Below are positions 37,753-45,273 of a stretch of DNA of 64,000 nucleotides, piece by piece. Position numbers and translations under genes: made by a program. Numbering within the stretch: position 1 is the first letter of the stretch; the number at the start of each line of letters is the position of its first letter. The notes beneath the pieces were generated by a model. That model worked only from the letters and a program-made list of their open reading frames with translations. It had not been told where the DNA came from and did no database searches. Location: positions 3,607,001 to 3,671,000 of the forward strand of contig NZ_CP044310.1 of assembly GCF_009664365.1 (NCBI RefSeq), read 5' to 3'. Source of the stretch: Paenibacillus xylanilyticus (GTDB taxonomy: Bacteria > Bacillota > Bacilli > Paenibacillales > Paenibacillaceae).

Positions 37753-37790
37753 AAGCAAGGAGCAAGCAGCAGAAGCTCCTTGCTTTTTTT
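37753..37790 (+). terminator. Terminator downstream of the GH125 gene
   Basis: AAGCAAGGAGC and GCTCCTTGCTT form an 11-bp perfect stem around a 10-base loop, then a run of T's to 37790. It lies about 135 bases after the stop. Confidence 0.8.
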
Positions 37791-37908
37791 CAAACCGCTT
37801 AGCTGTAGGCTGTCATTTCCGGTAAATCTTCTCGTTTTTATTCAGCTACCGCTAATCGATATGTTAAAAACCCAATTCCATACACTCTCTTCTGAGTGTT
37901 AGCACCCC

Positions 37909-38364
37909 TCATAGTCTGGCAAACGTGATGTAATCGATTGGGACTGGCTCTGCCGATTCAATTCGAAGCATTTGGTTGATCTGTCCCCGGTGATATTGAC
38001 CATGTAAGATAACCTGAGACAGGATGTCCCGGACAGATGTTTGAAAAAGAACCCCGCTCTGGTTCGCGTAGTCAAGCAACTCGTCCAACCGGGATTCATC
38101 AAGTCCTTCCATATAGACGCGATAATGCATGGCGTTTTCTTCGAACATCGCCCGGATCACTGAGAGGTCTTCTGCTTCCTCCCACAACGAATACTGACCG
38201 CCATCCTTGCCAAGCAATCGGGATAGCCAGACACGTTCTGCAACCGCGACATGCCTAACCAGCTTTAACAGGTCTATGTTCCTCGTTTCACTTTTCTGAA
38301 GCGCGTCCAGGATTCGTTCGTCGGCCCAGTACAGATGCTCCATCATAGCCTTAATTGTCTTCAT
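37909..38364 (-). CDS. DinB/YfiT-family protein
   Basis: 151 residues, four-helix bundle. The DinB metal-site histidines are visible as HLYWADERI (near residue 10), HVAVAERVW (about 38) and HGQYHRGQI (about 125). Members are putative thiol-dependent (often bacillithiol) transferases; the substrate is unknown. GAGGGGAT precedes the ATG. Divergent from the nitroreductase gene. Confidence 0.85.
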   Translation of the reverse strand: MKTIKAMMEHLYWADERILDALQKSETRNIDLLKLVRHVAVAERVWLSRLLGKDGGQYSLWEEAEDLSVIRAMFEENAMHYRVYMEGLDESRLDELLDYANQSGVLFQTSVRDILSQVILHGQYHRGQINQMLRIESAEPVPIDYITFARL

Positions 38365-38512
38365 TTCGACAATCCCCTCTTCCTCTCATCCTTTAAAATC
38401 GCCAGTTCAGTTCTAATTAACCATATTCGACAAACGCTTATTTTCTTATTGTGCAATTGAACAATGCATTAGTTCATCTCATTCTTTGGCATATTTTAAC
38501 ACAATAAAAAGG

Positions 38513-38541
38513 TTGCAATGATTCAAGAATTCAATTATATT
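38513..38541 (+). promoter_or_regulatory. Sigma-A promoter of the nitroreductase gene
   Basis: TTGCAA (38513-38518), exactly 17 bases, TATATT (38536-38541). Transcription would start near 38548, inside the first operator palindrome. Confidence 0.65.
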
Positions 38542-38582
38542 TGACGAATCAACTATTGACTAGTCAAATATTGATGCATCAA
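38541..38582 (+). promoter_or_regulatory. Triple operator: three TTGA-N4-TCAA palindromes at a 15-bp period
   Basis: TTGACGAATCAA (38541-38552), TTGACTAGTCAA (38556-38567) and TTGATGCATCAA (38571-38582). The last two are perfect palindromes, and the centres are exactly 15 bp apart. The array begins at the last base of the -10 box and covers the predicted transcription start, an ideal repressor position. The MarR gene just downstream of the nitroreductase is the obvious candidate binder (inference). Confidence 0.65.
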
Positions 38583-38609
38583 CTATTAGATAAAGGGAGA
38601 GAAATGATT

Positions 38610-39248
38610 ATGAAACCATCTCAAAAAACAAACGATTTTAATGAAATTATATACGGACGCCGCTCGATTAAGACGTATGATTCATCCGTCAAAATTTCCA
38701 GAGAAGAAATGACTCAAATGATCAACGAAGCGAGCACTGCTCCTTCCTCCATTAACATGCAGCCTTGGCGTTTCCTTGTTGTGGATACACCAGAGGGTAA
38801 AGAAAAACTCGTACCGCTGTCCCGTTTCAACAAAGAAAAAGTGGCTCAAGCTTCAGCGGTTATTGCCGTGTTTGCGGACAAAAACAACTTCGATTATGCC
38901 GAAAACATTTATGGGAAAGCCGTTGAGCTCGGATTAATGCCGCAGGATGTAAAGGACTTTCAGTTGAATGCATTCAAACCGATCTATAACAGCATGTCTG
39001 ATGCTGAAATGAACGATGTCATTATGCTTGATTCCGGTCTGGTTTCCATGCAATTGATGCTGGTTGCCCGTGCGCATGGATATGATACCAATCCAATTGG
39101 CGGATATGAAAAGGATCAAATTGCCGAAGTGTTTGGATTGGATAAAGAGCGTTATGTTCCAGTCATGCTGCTGACCATCGGTAAAGCTGCGAGCGAGGGA
39201 TATACCTCCTACCGCCTGCCAGCAGAAGAAACGACATTCTGGGCTTAA
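38610..39248 (+). CDS. Nitroreductase-family FMN oxidoreductase
   Basis: About 213 residues starting MKPSQKTND (ATG 38610; 38604 is also possible, GGGAGA upstream). Nitroreductase fold: the FMN-binding GRRSIKTYD near the start, SSINMQPWRFLV, and GGYEKDQIAEVFG near the end. Members reduce quinones, nitroaromatics or flavins with NAD(P)H. It is preceded by a triple operator and followed by a MarR regulator, the arrangement of electrophile-responsive detoxification units. Confidence 0.88.
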   Translation: MKPSQKTNDFNEIIYGRRSIKTYDSSVKISREEMTQMINEASTAPSSINMQPWRFLVVDTPEGKEKLVPLSRFNKEKVAQASAVIAVFADKNNFDYAENIYGKAVELGLMPQDVKDFQLNAFKPIYNSMSDAEMNDVIMLDSGLVSMQLMLVARAHGYDTNPIGGYEKDQIAEVFGLDKERYVPVMLLTIGKAASEGYTSYRLPAEETTFWA

Positions 39249-39311
39249 ATCAAATAAGATGCATGCCATGATGCGAGCAGCCATCACATTATGATATAGT
39301 TGCCTTTAGCT

Positions 39312-39371
39312 GCTGAATGTCTTGGAAGGGATGTGCCTTGGTAACCAGGCTGTTCTTCCAAGACATTCGGC
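39312..39371 (+). repeat. Long inverted repeat in the marR leader
   Basis: GCTGAATGTCTTGGAAG (39312-39328) pairs with CTTCCAAGACATTCGGC (39355-39371): 17 bp with a single G-U. The loop holds GCCTTGG-taa-CCAGGC, a second small stem. It ends 22 bases before the marR start and has no U-run, so it is not a plain terminator. Confidence 0.65.
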
Positions 39372-39393
39372 ACCATTCAAGGAGGGGCACAAC

Positions 39394-39819
39394 ATGAATT
39401 GTTCTTTGGAGCAAGAAAACCTATTAATTCTACTTAAAAATATAAGCAATCAGCTAAAACCCAAATTTGAACGTTGTACGGGGATCAGTTCCTCACGATA
39501 TGTTCTGCTGTATCATCTCTATATTCATGAAGAGGTGACTCAAAGCCATTTGCAAAAAGCCATTCACATCGATAGTGCTGCCATTACACGCCATTTGAAG
39601 CAGCTGGAAGCCGATGGACTCGTATCAAGAAGACGAAATCCCATTGACCAAAGAGAAACCTTCGTTCGGTTAACGGAACAAGGACTCACGCATATAGCCA
39701 ACTTCAAACAGGATCGTAACCAGTTCGTTCATCAGATGCTGCTTGACTTCAGTGAGGAAGAAGTTGCCATGATGACAGACATGCTCGCACGTATGCAATT
39801 CAATATGAAAGATATGTAA
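39394..39819 (+). CDS. MarR-family transcriptional regulator
   Basis: 141 residues from ATG at 39394 (AAGGAGGGG upstream; an in-frame extension to 39322 would run through the leader hairpin). Winged helix: VTQSHLQKAIHIDSAAITRHLKQL, then the wing SRRRNPIDQRETFVRLT. Probably controls the nitroreductase through the TTGA-N4-TCAA array. It has one cysteine near the N-terminus (MNC) and one at KFERC, as in some redox-sensing MarR proteins. Confidence 0.87.
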   Translation: MNCSLEQENLLILLKNISNQLKPKFERCTGISSSRYVLLYHLYIHEEVTQSHLQKAIHIDSAAITRHLKQLEADGLVSRRRNPIDQRETFVRLTEQGLTHIANFKQDRNQFVHQMLLDFSEEEVAMMTDMLARMQFNMKDM

Positions 39820-39921
39820 CATGTAAGGGAAACGGTCTGGAACTGCAGAGCTTGATCATCTTATGGAGATCCTTACGTCCTATTAGTGAGCTATATAGAC
39901 CGTTTTCAATCCTGTTCTTCT

Positions 39922-40338
39922 TCACATGAAATCCTTGGATTTCTTTAACCACTGCAGTACCTTACTTGCCTTTTCTTGTATCAAATCCGGATCATGCGTC
40001 TTTTCCAATTGAGGAAAGGATTCAGCATATCTAGCTAAGTATTCACTAACAGACCAACGGACTGCCCAATTGCTATCTGTGGAACATGGAATCCACTTGG
40101 ATACTTCTGATTCATTCGTATTTTGTAACAATCCGTGCGCATACCAACCGCGCACTCCTTCCTAGCTTTCCTCGCTTAATCGTTTCCAATAGAGCCTTCT
40201 CTCATATTCGTCGTCTGGTTTAGCTAAGGCGTAGACTGCAATTTTCCTTATTACATCCGATTCATCTTCAGCATACTTCCATAGTTCTTGTCGAGTTACG
40301 ATTTGTTGTTGAACAAGTTTGGATAAAGCTAACCCCTT
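39922..40338 (-). pseudogene. HEAT-repeat protein remnant (internal stop, no start)
   Basis: The minus-strand frame reads a helical-repeat protein: LWKYAEDESDVIRKIAVYAL, then WKRLSEES, an in-frame TAG at about 40163, then GVRGWYAHGLL and on to a natural end at 39922. Upstream the frame meets TGA without any start codon. So both a nonsense mutation and a lost 5' end are visible. The HEAT-like assignment is by pattern only. Confidence 0.6.
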
Positions 40339-40444
40339 TCAATATTATCCGAAGATTCTATAGAATGATCGTGGCCAGCAATACGGACACACGATACACA
40401 TTGGTTTGCTTTTTTCAGGTTGACCTGCATTTCTAAACTATGAA

Positions 40445-41022
40445 TTACATTGCCTCTGGAGCTAGAATATCTGGCCTGAAATGACCATCTCCATTCTTGC
40501 CAAACGGCTCATCGGGATAAGGCAAATGAAGGTGGCGCTCCGCCTTCCCACGATCATTGAAGCCGCCCACAGTGAAGTATTCGATAGGCGGCATAATGTT
40601 GCCCAATCTGGTATTACCGTTTGAACAGATGACCATCAAACCTCTTTCGACTGCAGAATTTAAAGCTCACCTTCTCTGAAAGCACCATGGTCAAGCACAA
40701 TGAAGTTTGCAGCAAGAGAAAGACCTACATGTGTTTTTCCTTCTAAAAAGAAAGGTTGATGAGACAGGTTTAATATGGTCATCAAGCCATGTCCACCGAC
40801 TTCCTCATCTACCTCACCCGAAGATTGGAATGCAATATTATTGCAATTTATAGTTAAATCATTTTCGACAGTTACGTGCTTCATTCGGTCACCCAAGTGG
40901 CGAATTGTATGATGGGGTTTCATTTTATCAATGATTACTACTCCAATATTATGGCCGGAATTATGAAAATTCGGTGGTTCCATAAATCCTAACCTTGCCC
41001 ATGTTGGATCAGGAAACGCCAT
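40445..41022 (-). pseudogene. Subtilisin-like (S8) peptidase remnant
   Basis: Two minus-strand frames make one decayed S8-type protein. The first (41022-40660) has the Asp region GVVIIDKMKPHH and His region VGGHGLMTI and ends EGEL-stop. The second (40639-40445) resumes with NSAVERGLMVICSNGNTRLG, the oxyanion-Asn region, then YFTVGGFND and FRPDILAPEAM-stop. The serine motif (GTSxAAP) and probably about 50 residues in the middle are missing. ATG at 41022 with TAGGGGGAT is intact, so decay is probably recent. Confidence 0.65.
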
Positions 41023-41091
41023 CGTTGTTATCCCCCTAAATCGTTCGTAATAGAGATAATTCCAGTTCTTTTAACAGCGATTGTTTAACAG

Positions 41092-41113
41092 AAAAGACTC
41101 CCTAAGGGGAGTC
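41092..41113 (-). terminator. Terminator of the PKD/stalk protein gene
   Basis: Minus strand: GACTCCCC-tta-GGGAGTC, then TTTTC. It lies about 65 bases after the stop. Confidence 0.65.
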
Positions 41114-41176
41114 CTTCTTTCAATGCTTAAGCAACATAAATTATTTGTTTTCACTCTGGTCATAAGATCAACTACA

Positions 41177-43486
41177 CTACTTCTCCATTGGGAGCGGTGT
41201 GAAGAGCAGGTTAACTGGCAGGTTGCTTCCTGGCGCGGCTGAGAAAAGGATGGTTACACTCTCCGAAGAGGATCCTGTTCGGTAAAGTACGCTTTGTTCA
41301 CTGGACGTGTTGATCGATATACTACCATCGACAATCTGTACAACTTGACCGTTCACAAGAGCTACTCCAAAGTACTTTCCTCCACGTGGGTTAAACGAGA
41401 TCAGTGTACGCGGAGCAACATTGCTTAACGTGATTTTGTATAACACCCCAAAGTTACCTGCATTGGATGCATCGGTGTAAGCCATCGGATCCGTTCCAAC
41501 CAAATTCGGGTCACTGGCATTGTCTCCAAGGGGCAATCGCGCTGGTGTGGCTCCCACTTGCTGGTCGTAGGTTATAACACGAGTTGCATTCGGGTATGTG
41601 CCACGGTTGTGCACACCGTCACGATCGAGTACAGGCAGCGTTGGTAACGCTTCGAACGGGTCTTTATTTTCTTCAACCAGAATAACGTTATAATCCAGGG
41701 AATAATCGCTGAATGCATCCGAATACAGTGAGATTACTTGTCCTTCTTTCATCGGAGTTTTATTGAGTTCCGTCAAAATCAGTTTACTTTCTCCTGGTTC
41801 AAAATATTCTTTCTTTTGATCCGCTCCAGTCTGTATCGACTTGAACCATTTATCAATAGACAATTTGCCGGCTACAGTAGCAAACGGTGTCGGTCCTGCG
41901 AAGCCCATATTTTGCTGCTCGAATACTGCTGGATATGGGTTGTTATTTGTTGCAATAACATACATTTTTACTCTTTTGCCTGTATTGTTTACATGGTGAA
42001 TCATGAAGCGCGTTTGCCCTGAAGAAGACTCCTGGTACACAATGCCTTCCGTATTAACCGTTTCCGGACTGTTGCTGCGAATGAGCAGACTTGCCTCATC
42101 CCTATACGTATAAGGTACTTTCTCCATGGAAGTCACTTCGCCACCATTGAAGGTAAATTTCTGTCCAACCGGTGTGAAAAGTAAATTAAAATCCGAAACA
42201 TTATATAACGTCTCATTGGTTATGTTTATGACTTTGGAATACGTATCAGTAGCCCCATGGTTATCTGTGACGGTCAAGGTTACCGTTTTGGGTCCAGGTT
42301 CAAAGAATGCAAGCGGATTGTTATCCCAAACCGTTTTCTCAATCTTGCCTTCATCATCTGTACTTTGATCCAAATACGTTATTTTTTCGCCCATTTTATA
42401 TTGGTCCTTGTCCGTTGTGAACATGGCTACAGGTGGAAGATTAGGCTGCAAAACTTGAATGGTAACCGAATAGGGATCACTCCACTGGCCGTTTGAATCC
42501 TGAACTTGATATGAAATGGTATATGTACCCGCTTGATCAAATGAATCCTGACGACCTGTCCAGCGTTCGCTCGTGATCTCCAGACCGTTTGGAGAACTAT
42601 AGGAAGTCACATAATCCACAGTATCTCCCGCAAAAATTTCCTTTTGGGAAATCACAAAGCTTGCAACAGGTTTCTTATGTAGATTGAGCACAACGGTTTT
42701 TGCCGACTGATTCACTTTATAGGAAATGTTCAGCGCTTGAGTAATGGAAGTTAACGGCACCATAAACGTATTTTTTTGCTGATACGCAGGGCCTTTCATC
42801 GTTCTGGACTCACCATTAACGGTATAAACCTTGCTGTTTGTTTTGAATCGGAGCTCATTGTCACCACTGATAATGATGGTCTCCTTGGTTTTGTTATCGT
42901 ATTTAACTCCGTATCCCACACGATCCACCAATGCACGAATCGCAACATAGGATACACCGTTTTTGACAGTCATTGGCTGGCCTGCAAGGTACGATTTTCC
43001 ATCCTGCTCCATTTTATTGCTGTTCATGTACAATGTAAGGTCTCCACCTAATGTACCAGTAGTGGAGTTTCCTGTCGCAGGTTGTTGCTCGACTTGAGCC
43101 GGAGTAGCTGGAGTAGCTGGCGTCATGTCATCCTCGGCAGTTCCTTCCTGGTTCGCGGTACCCTCCTCGGATTCATTCGTTGTTGCTGCTTGATCAACAG
43201 CAGCCGGATCGTTTTCTGTCGCCGGTGTTGTCTCCACAACTGCTGATTTAGAGGCTTCAGTGTCCTTTACAGTAGATTCAGCTTTTGATGATGTGCTGCT
43301 TTTTATTTTCACTTCATTCTCGGTAAGCGGCTGTTCTTTCTTCATGACCTCTACGGATTCCACTTTGGCAGGCGTTACAACTGCCGCTTCCCCTTGATCC
43401 ACGGTTTGTGCGCTCGCTGAACCAACTGTAAAAGCTTGAAGTACAGCTACCGCCGTGATAATGGACATATTCTTTTTCAAATTCAT
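41177..43486 (-). CDS. Secreted protein with copper-amine-oxidase-like stalk domain and two PKD domains
   Basis: 769 residues: signal peptide ending near GSASAQ; a Glu/Thr/Ala-rich linker to about 150; a copper amine oxidase N-terminal-like domain (about 155-270, VKNGVSYVAIRALVDRVGY, NTFMVPLTSITQAL), a cell-wall module common in Paenibacillus; two PKD-like beta domains (about 275-425); and a C-terminal 340 residues of unrecognised beta-rich sequence. No enzyme motif. Probably a surface or matrix protein. ATG with GGGAAG upstream; monocistronic. Confidence 0.75.
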   Translation of the reverse strand: MNLKKNMSIITAVAVLQAFTVGSASAQTVDQGEAAVVTPAKVESVEVMKKEQPLTENEVKIKSSTSSKAESTVKDTEASKSAVVETTPATENDPAAVDQAATTNESEEGTANQEGTAEDDMTPATPATPAQVEQQPATGNSTTGTLGGDLTLYMNSNKMEQDGKSYLAGQPMTVKNGVSYVAIRALVDRVGYGVKYDNKTKETIIISGDNELRFKTNSKVYTVNGESRTMKGPAYQQKNTFMVPLTSITQALNISYKVNQSAKTVVLNLHKKPVASFVISQKEIFAGDTVDYVTSYSSPNGLEITSERWTGRQDSFDQAGTYTISYQVQDSNGQWSDPYSVTIQVLQPNLPPVAMFTTDKDQYKMGEKITYLDQSTDDEGKIEKTVWDNNPLAFFEPGPKTVTLTVTDNHGATDTYSKVINITNETLYNVSDFNLLFTPVGQKFTFNGGEVTSMEKVPYTYRDEASLLIRSNSPETVNTEGIVYQESSSGQTRFMIHHVNNTGKRVKMYVIATNNNPYPAVFEQQNMGFAGPTPFATVAGKLSIDKWFKSIQTGADQKKEYFEPGESKLILTELNKTPMKEGQVISLYSDAFSDYSLDYNVILVEENKDPFEALPTLPVLDRDGVHNRGTYPNATRVITYDQQVGATPARLPLGDNASDPNLVGTDPMAYTDASNAGNFGVLYKITLSNVAPRTLISFNPRGGKYFGVALVNGQVVQIVDGSISINTSSEQSVLYRTGSSSESVTILFSAAPGSNLPVNLLFTPLPMEK

Positions 43487-43694
43487 TCTTTATTTCTTCC
43501 CCTTTCGCTCCCTCGCAAATTTGATTCTATTAAAAGTCATACTATTAAACGCTCGAATACGGAAAAAGTTACTAAATAAATTCAATATTATGGATTTGAT
43601 ACAGCTATTTTCAATAGGGATGCTATTCATATAACAAGATTATTGAGTCATCTCTAGTTCAGACGCTATCCTTTCGTTAGGTTAGAAACACATC

Positions 43695-43722
43695 AAAAAC
43701 AGCTGATCATATGGATCAGCTG
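43695..43722 (-). terminator. Terminator of the VOC protein gene
   Basis: CAGCTGATC (43700-43708) and GATCAGCTG (43714-43722), followed on the minus strand by TTTTT. Confidence 0.75.
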
Positions 43723-43751
43723 CTTTGATTCGGTAAACTAGAGATAGATTT

Positions 43752-44156
43752 TCAACCTCTACCGCTGAACCGTTTAATCGCTTCCTCGCTCACCGGCTGG
43801 AAGAGGTTAATGAGATTACCGTCGGGATCACGGAACAATATCGCACGATTCCCCCACGGCATCGTAGTCGGTTCCTTCACCCAGTCATCAACAACGGGCT
43901 TCAAGCGCTTGTATTCGGCATCGACATCGTGAACACGGAACTCGAGGATGACACTGCGATTATCAGCAGCCACTGCGGAGCAAACACCGAACAGTGGTAC
44001 TGTCTGGGAGTGGCCTATAGCCAGAGTGCACGAAGGCAGAACGAGTTCGGCAAAGACTGGCGCGGGACGTTCCGCTGTTATACCCATAACTTCCTCATAG
44101 AACTCGACAAGACGATCCACGTCGTCAGTAATCACACGTACAGAAGCGAAATTCAT
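43752..44156 (-). CDS. VOC-superfamily (glyoxalase/bleomycin-resistance-like) protein
   Basis: 134 residues with the two beta-alpha-beta-beta-beta units of the VOC fold; the C-terminal unit ends AILFRDPDGNLINLFQPV, the usual signature with a metal-ligand Glu replaced by Asn/Leu context. Substrate unknown; possible roles include drug binding or a metal-dependent lyase/dioxygenase. GAAAGGATG precedes ATG at 44156. Single-gene unit. Confidence 0.85.
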   Translation of the reverse strand: MNFASVRVITDDVDRLVEFYEEVMGITAERPAPVFAELVLPSCTLAIGHSQTVPLFGVCSAVAADNRSVILEFRVHDVDAEYKRLKPVVDDWVKEPTTMPWGNRAILFRDPDGNLINLFQPVSEEAIKRFSGRG

Positions 44157-44248
44157 TAAAGTACATCCTTTCTACAATAGAAGATACAATCCCCTTGGGT
44201 TAACACAAGTTTTCCATCCCCACAGGTTTACTTCATGAATCATAAAAG

Positions 44249-44280
44249 AACGCTACTGACCACGGTATGTCAGTAGCGTT
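44249..44280. terminator. Bidirectional hairpin near the GNAT gene end
   Basis: AACGCTACTGAC (44249-44260) and GTCAGTAGCGTT (44269-44280), a 12-bp perfect stem. T-rich sequence follows on the plus strand (TTAACTTTTTT). No plus-strand gene lies just upstream, so it may back up the neighbouring terminator. Confidence 0.55.
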
Positions 44281-44333
44281 TTAACTTTTTTCATCCCTTC
44301 CAATGAGAAGCAGGTAGAAATCCTCAGACTATG

Positions 44334-44361
44334 AAAAAAAGTTAAGCCGAGGCTTAACTTT
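44334..44361 (-). terminator. Terminator of the GNAT gene
   Basis: AAAGTTAAGCC-ga-GGCTTAACTTT perfect inverted repeat, followed on the minus strand by a T run. It lies about 25 bases after the stop. Confidence 0.8.
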
Positions 44362-44383
44362 ACGAGAACGTATCTGATTACTT

Positions 44384-45265
44384 TTAATGAAGTGTTTTTT
44401 GTGATCTCCATAAAATTTCTTCTTTTAACTGTGGAGAACACACATGCTTTTTAATAAATTTCACCATCGGCTGATTCTCTGCTTCCACAAAGAAAACCAA
44501 TTCACTATACACCGGATCCAGTGACAGCCTCCGGCTTGCCTCTGCCATCAAGGCTATACCTCTGGCCATACGCTGAAAAGGAGTGCGGACAAACATGGTT
44601 TTACATAGAATGGTCTTGTCATCAAAATGTTCAAAGATCAGCCACCCCACAATCTCCCCGTGGTGGCGCAGGAAAACACTTCGACTTTTGTCAATCAGCT
44701 CTTCTTCTGCAAATGGATCCAATATTGATGGATACCACTCTCCTAACCCACCATGTATCTGTTCCCGTTCCTCAGGAGAAATGGAATAGAAAGGCCGGGT
44801 TGTAAAGCTATCGGGCAAGGATAAGCTTCTTACCCATGGGAACTCTGATGGAACCTGCAGTGATGAGCTGTATACATAGATACCGGGGACCGAAAGATCA
44901 AAGCCGCAAGCTTGGAAAAAAGCCGATAACTTCGGTTGATTCATCTCACTCGCCAGATATTCAACAGTCAGTTCATGAACTCCTGCCTTTCGAAGCAGTG
45001 AGCAGATCTGATTCATTAATGCTCGCCCAAGCCCTTGCCGGCGATGCGCTTGATCAATATTGATATCAAGTAGTTTTGCCGTTCGCTTAGAATCGAGAAC
45101 AGGGAGATGGATTAATGCAACTCCTGCTGGCTTCCTCTGAATTAATGCACCCACAGCAGCGTAGAAGTCTGGCATCTTCTTAAGAACAGCACGGTGCTCT
45201 ATCGAGAGATAGGTTTGAAACTCGATTGGAATAGCCTTTTGATAGATAACAAATTCCACTCGCAC
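44384..45265 (-). CDS. Double-GNAT N-acetyltransferase
   Basis: About 294 residues from GTG at 45265, placed after the SLH gene stop with AGGATTGAG upstream; the open frame reaches 45307 but would overlap that gene. Two GNAT units: the first has the acetyl-CoA loop HRRQGLGRALMNQI (about residues 75-90), the second the weaker QRMARGIALMAEA (about 245). The substrate is unknown. It follows the SLH protein gene by 8 bases with no terminator between, so the two are probably cotranscribed. Confidence 0.78.
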   Translation of the reverse strand: MRVEFVIYQKAIPIEFQTYLSIEHRAVLKKMPDFYAAVGALIQRKPAGVALIHLPVLDSKRTAKLLDINIDQAHRRQGLGRALMNQICSLLRKAGVHELTVEYLASEMNQPKLSAFFQACGFDLSVPGIYVYSSSLQVPSEFPWVRSLSLPDSFTTRPFYSISPEEREQIHGGLGEWYPSILDPFAEEELIDKSRSVFLRHHGEIVGWLIFEHFDDKTILCKTMFVRTPFQRMARGIALMAEASRRLSLDPVYSELVFFVEAENQPMVKFIKKHVCSPQLKEEILWRSQKTLH

Positions 45266-45273
45266 TGGCTGGC

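Noticed and set aside
39900..41040. Insertion sequence responsible for the decayed genes
   Set aside because: No transposase frame, terminal inverted repeats or target-site duplication were found.
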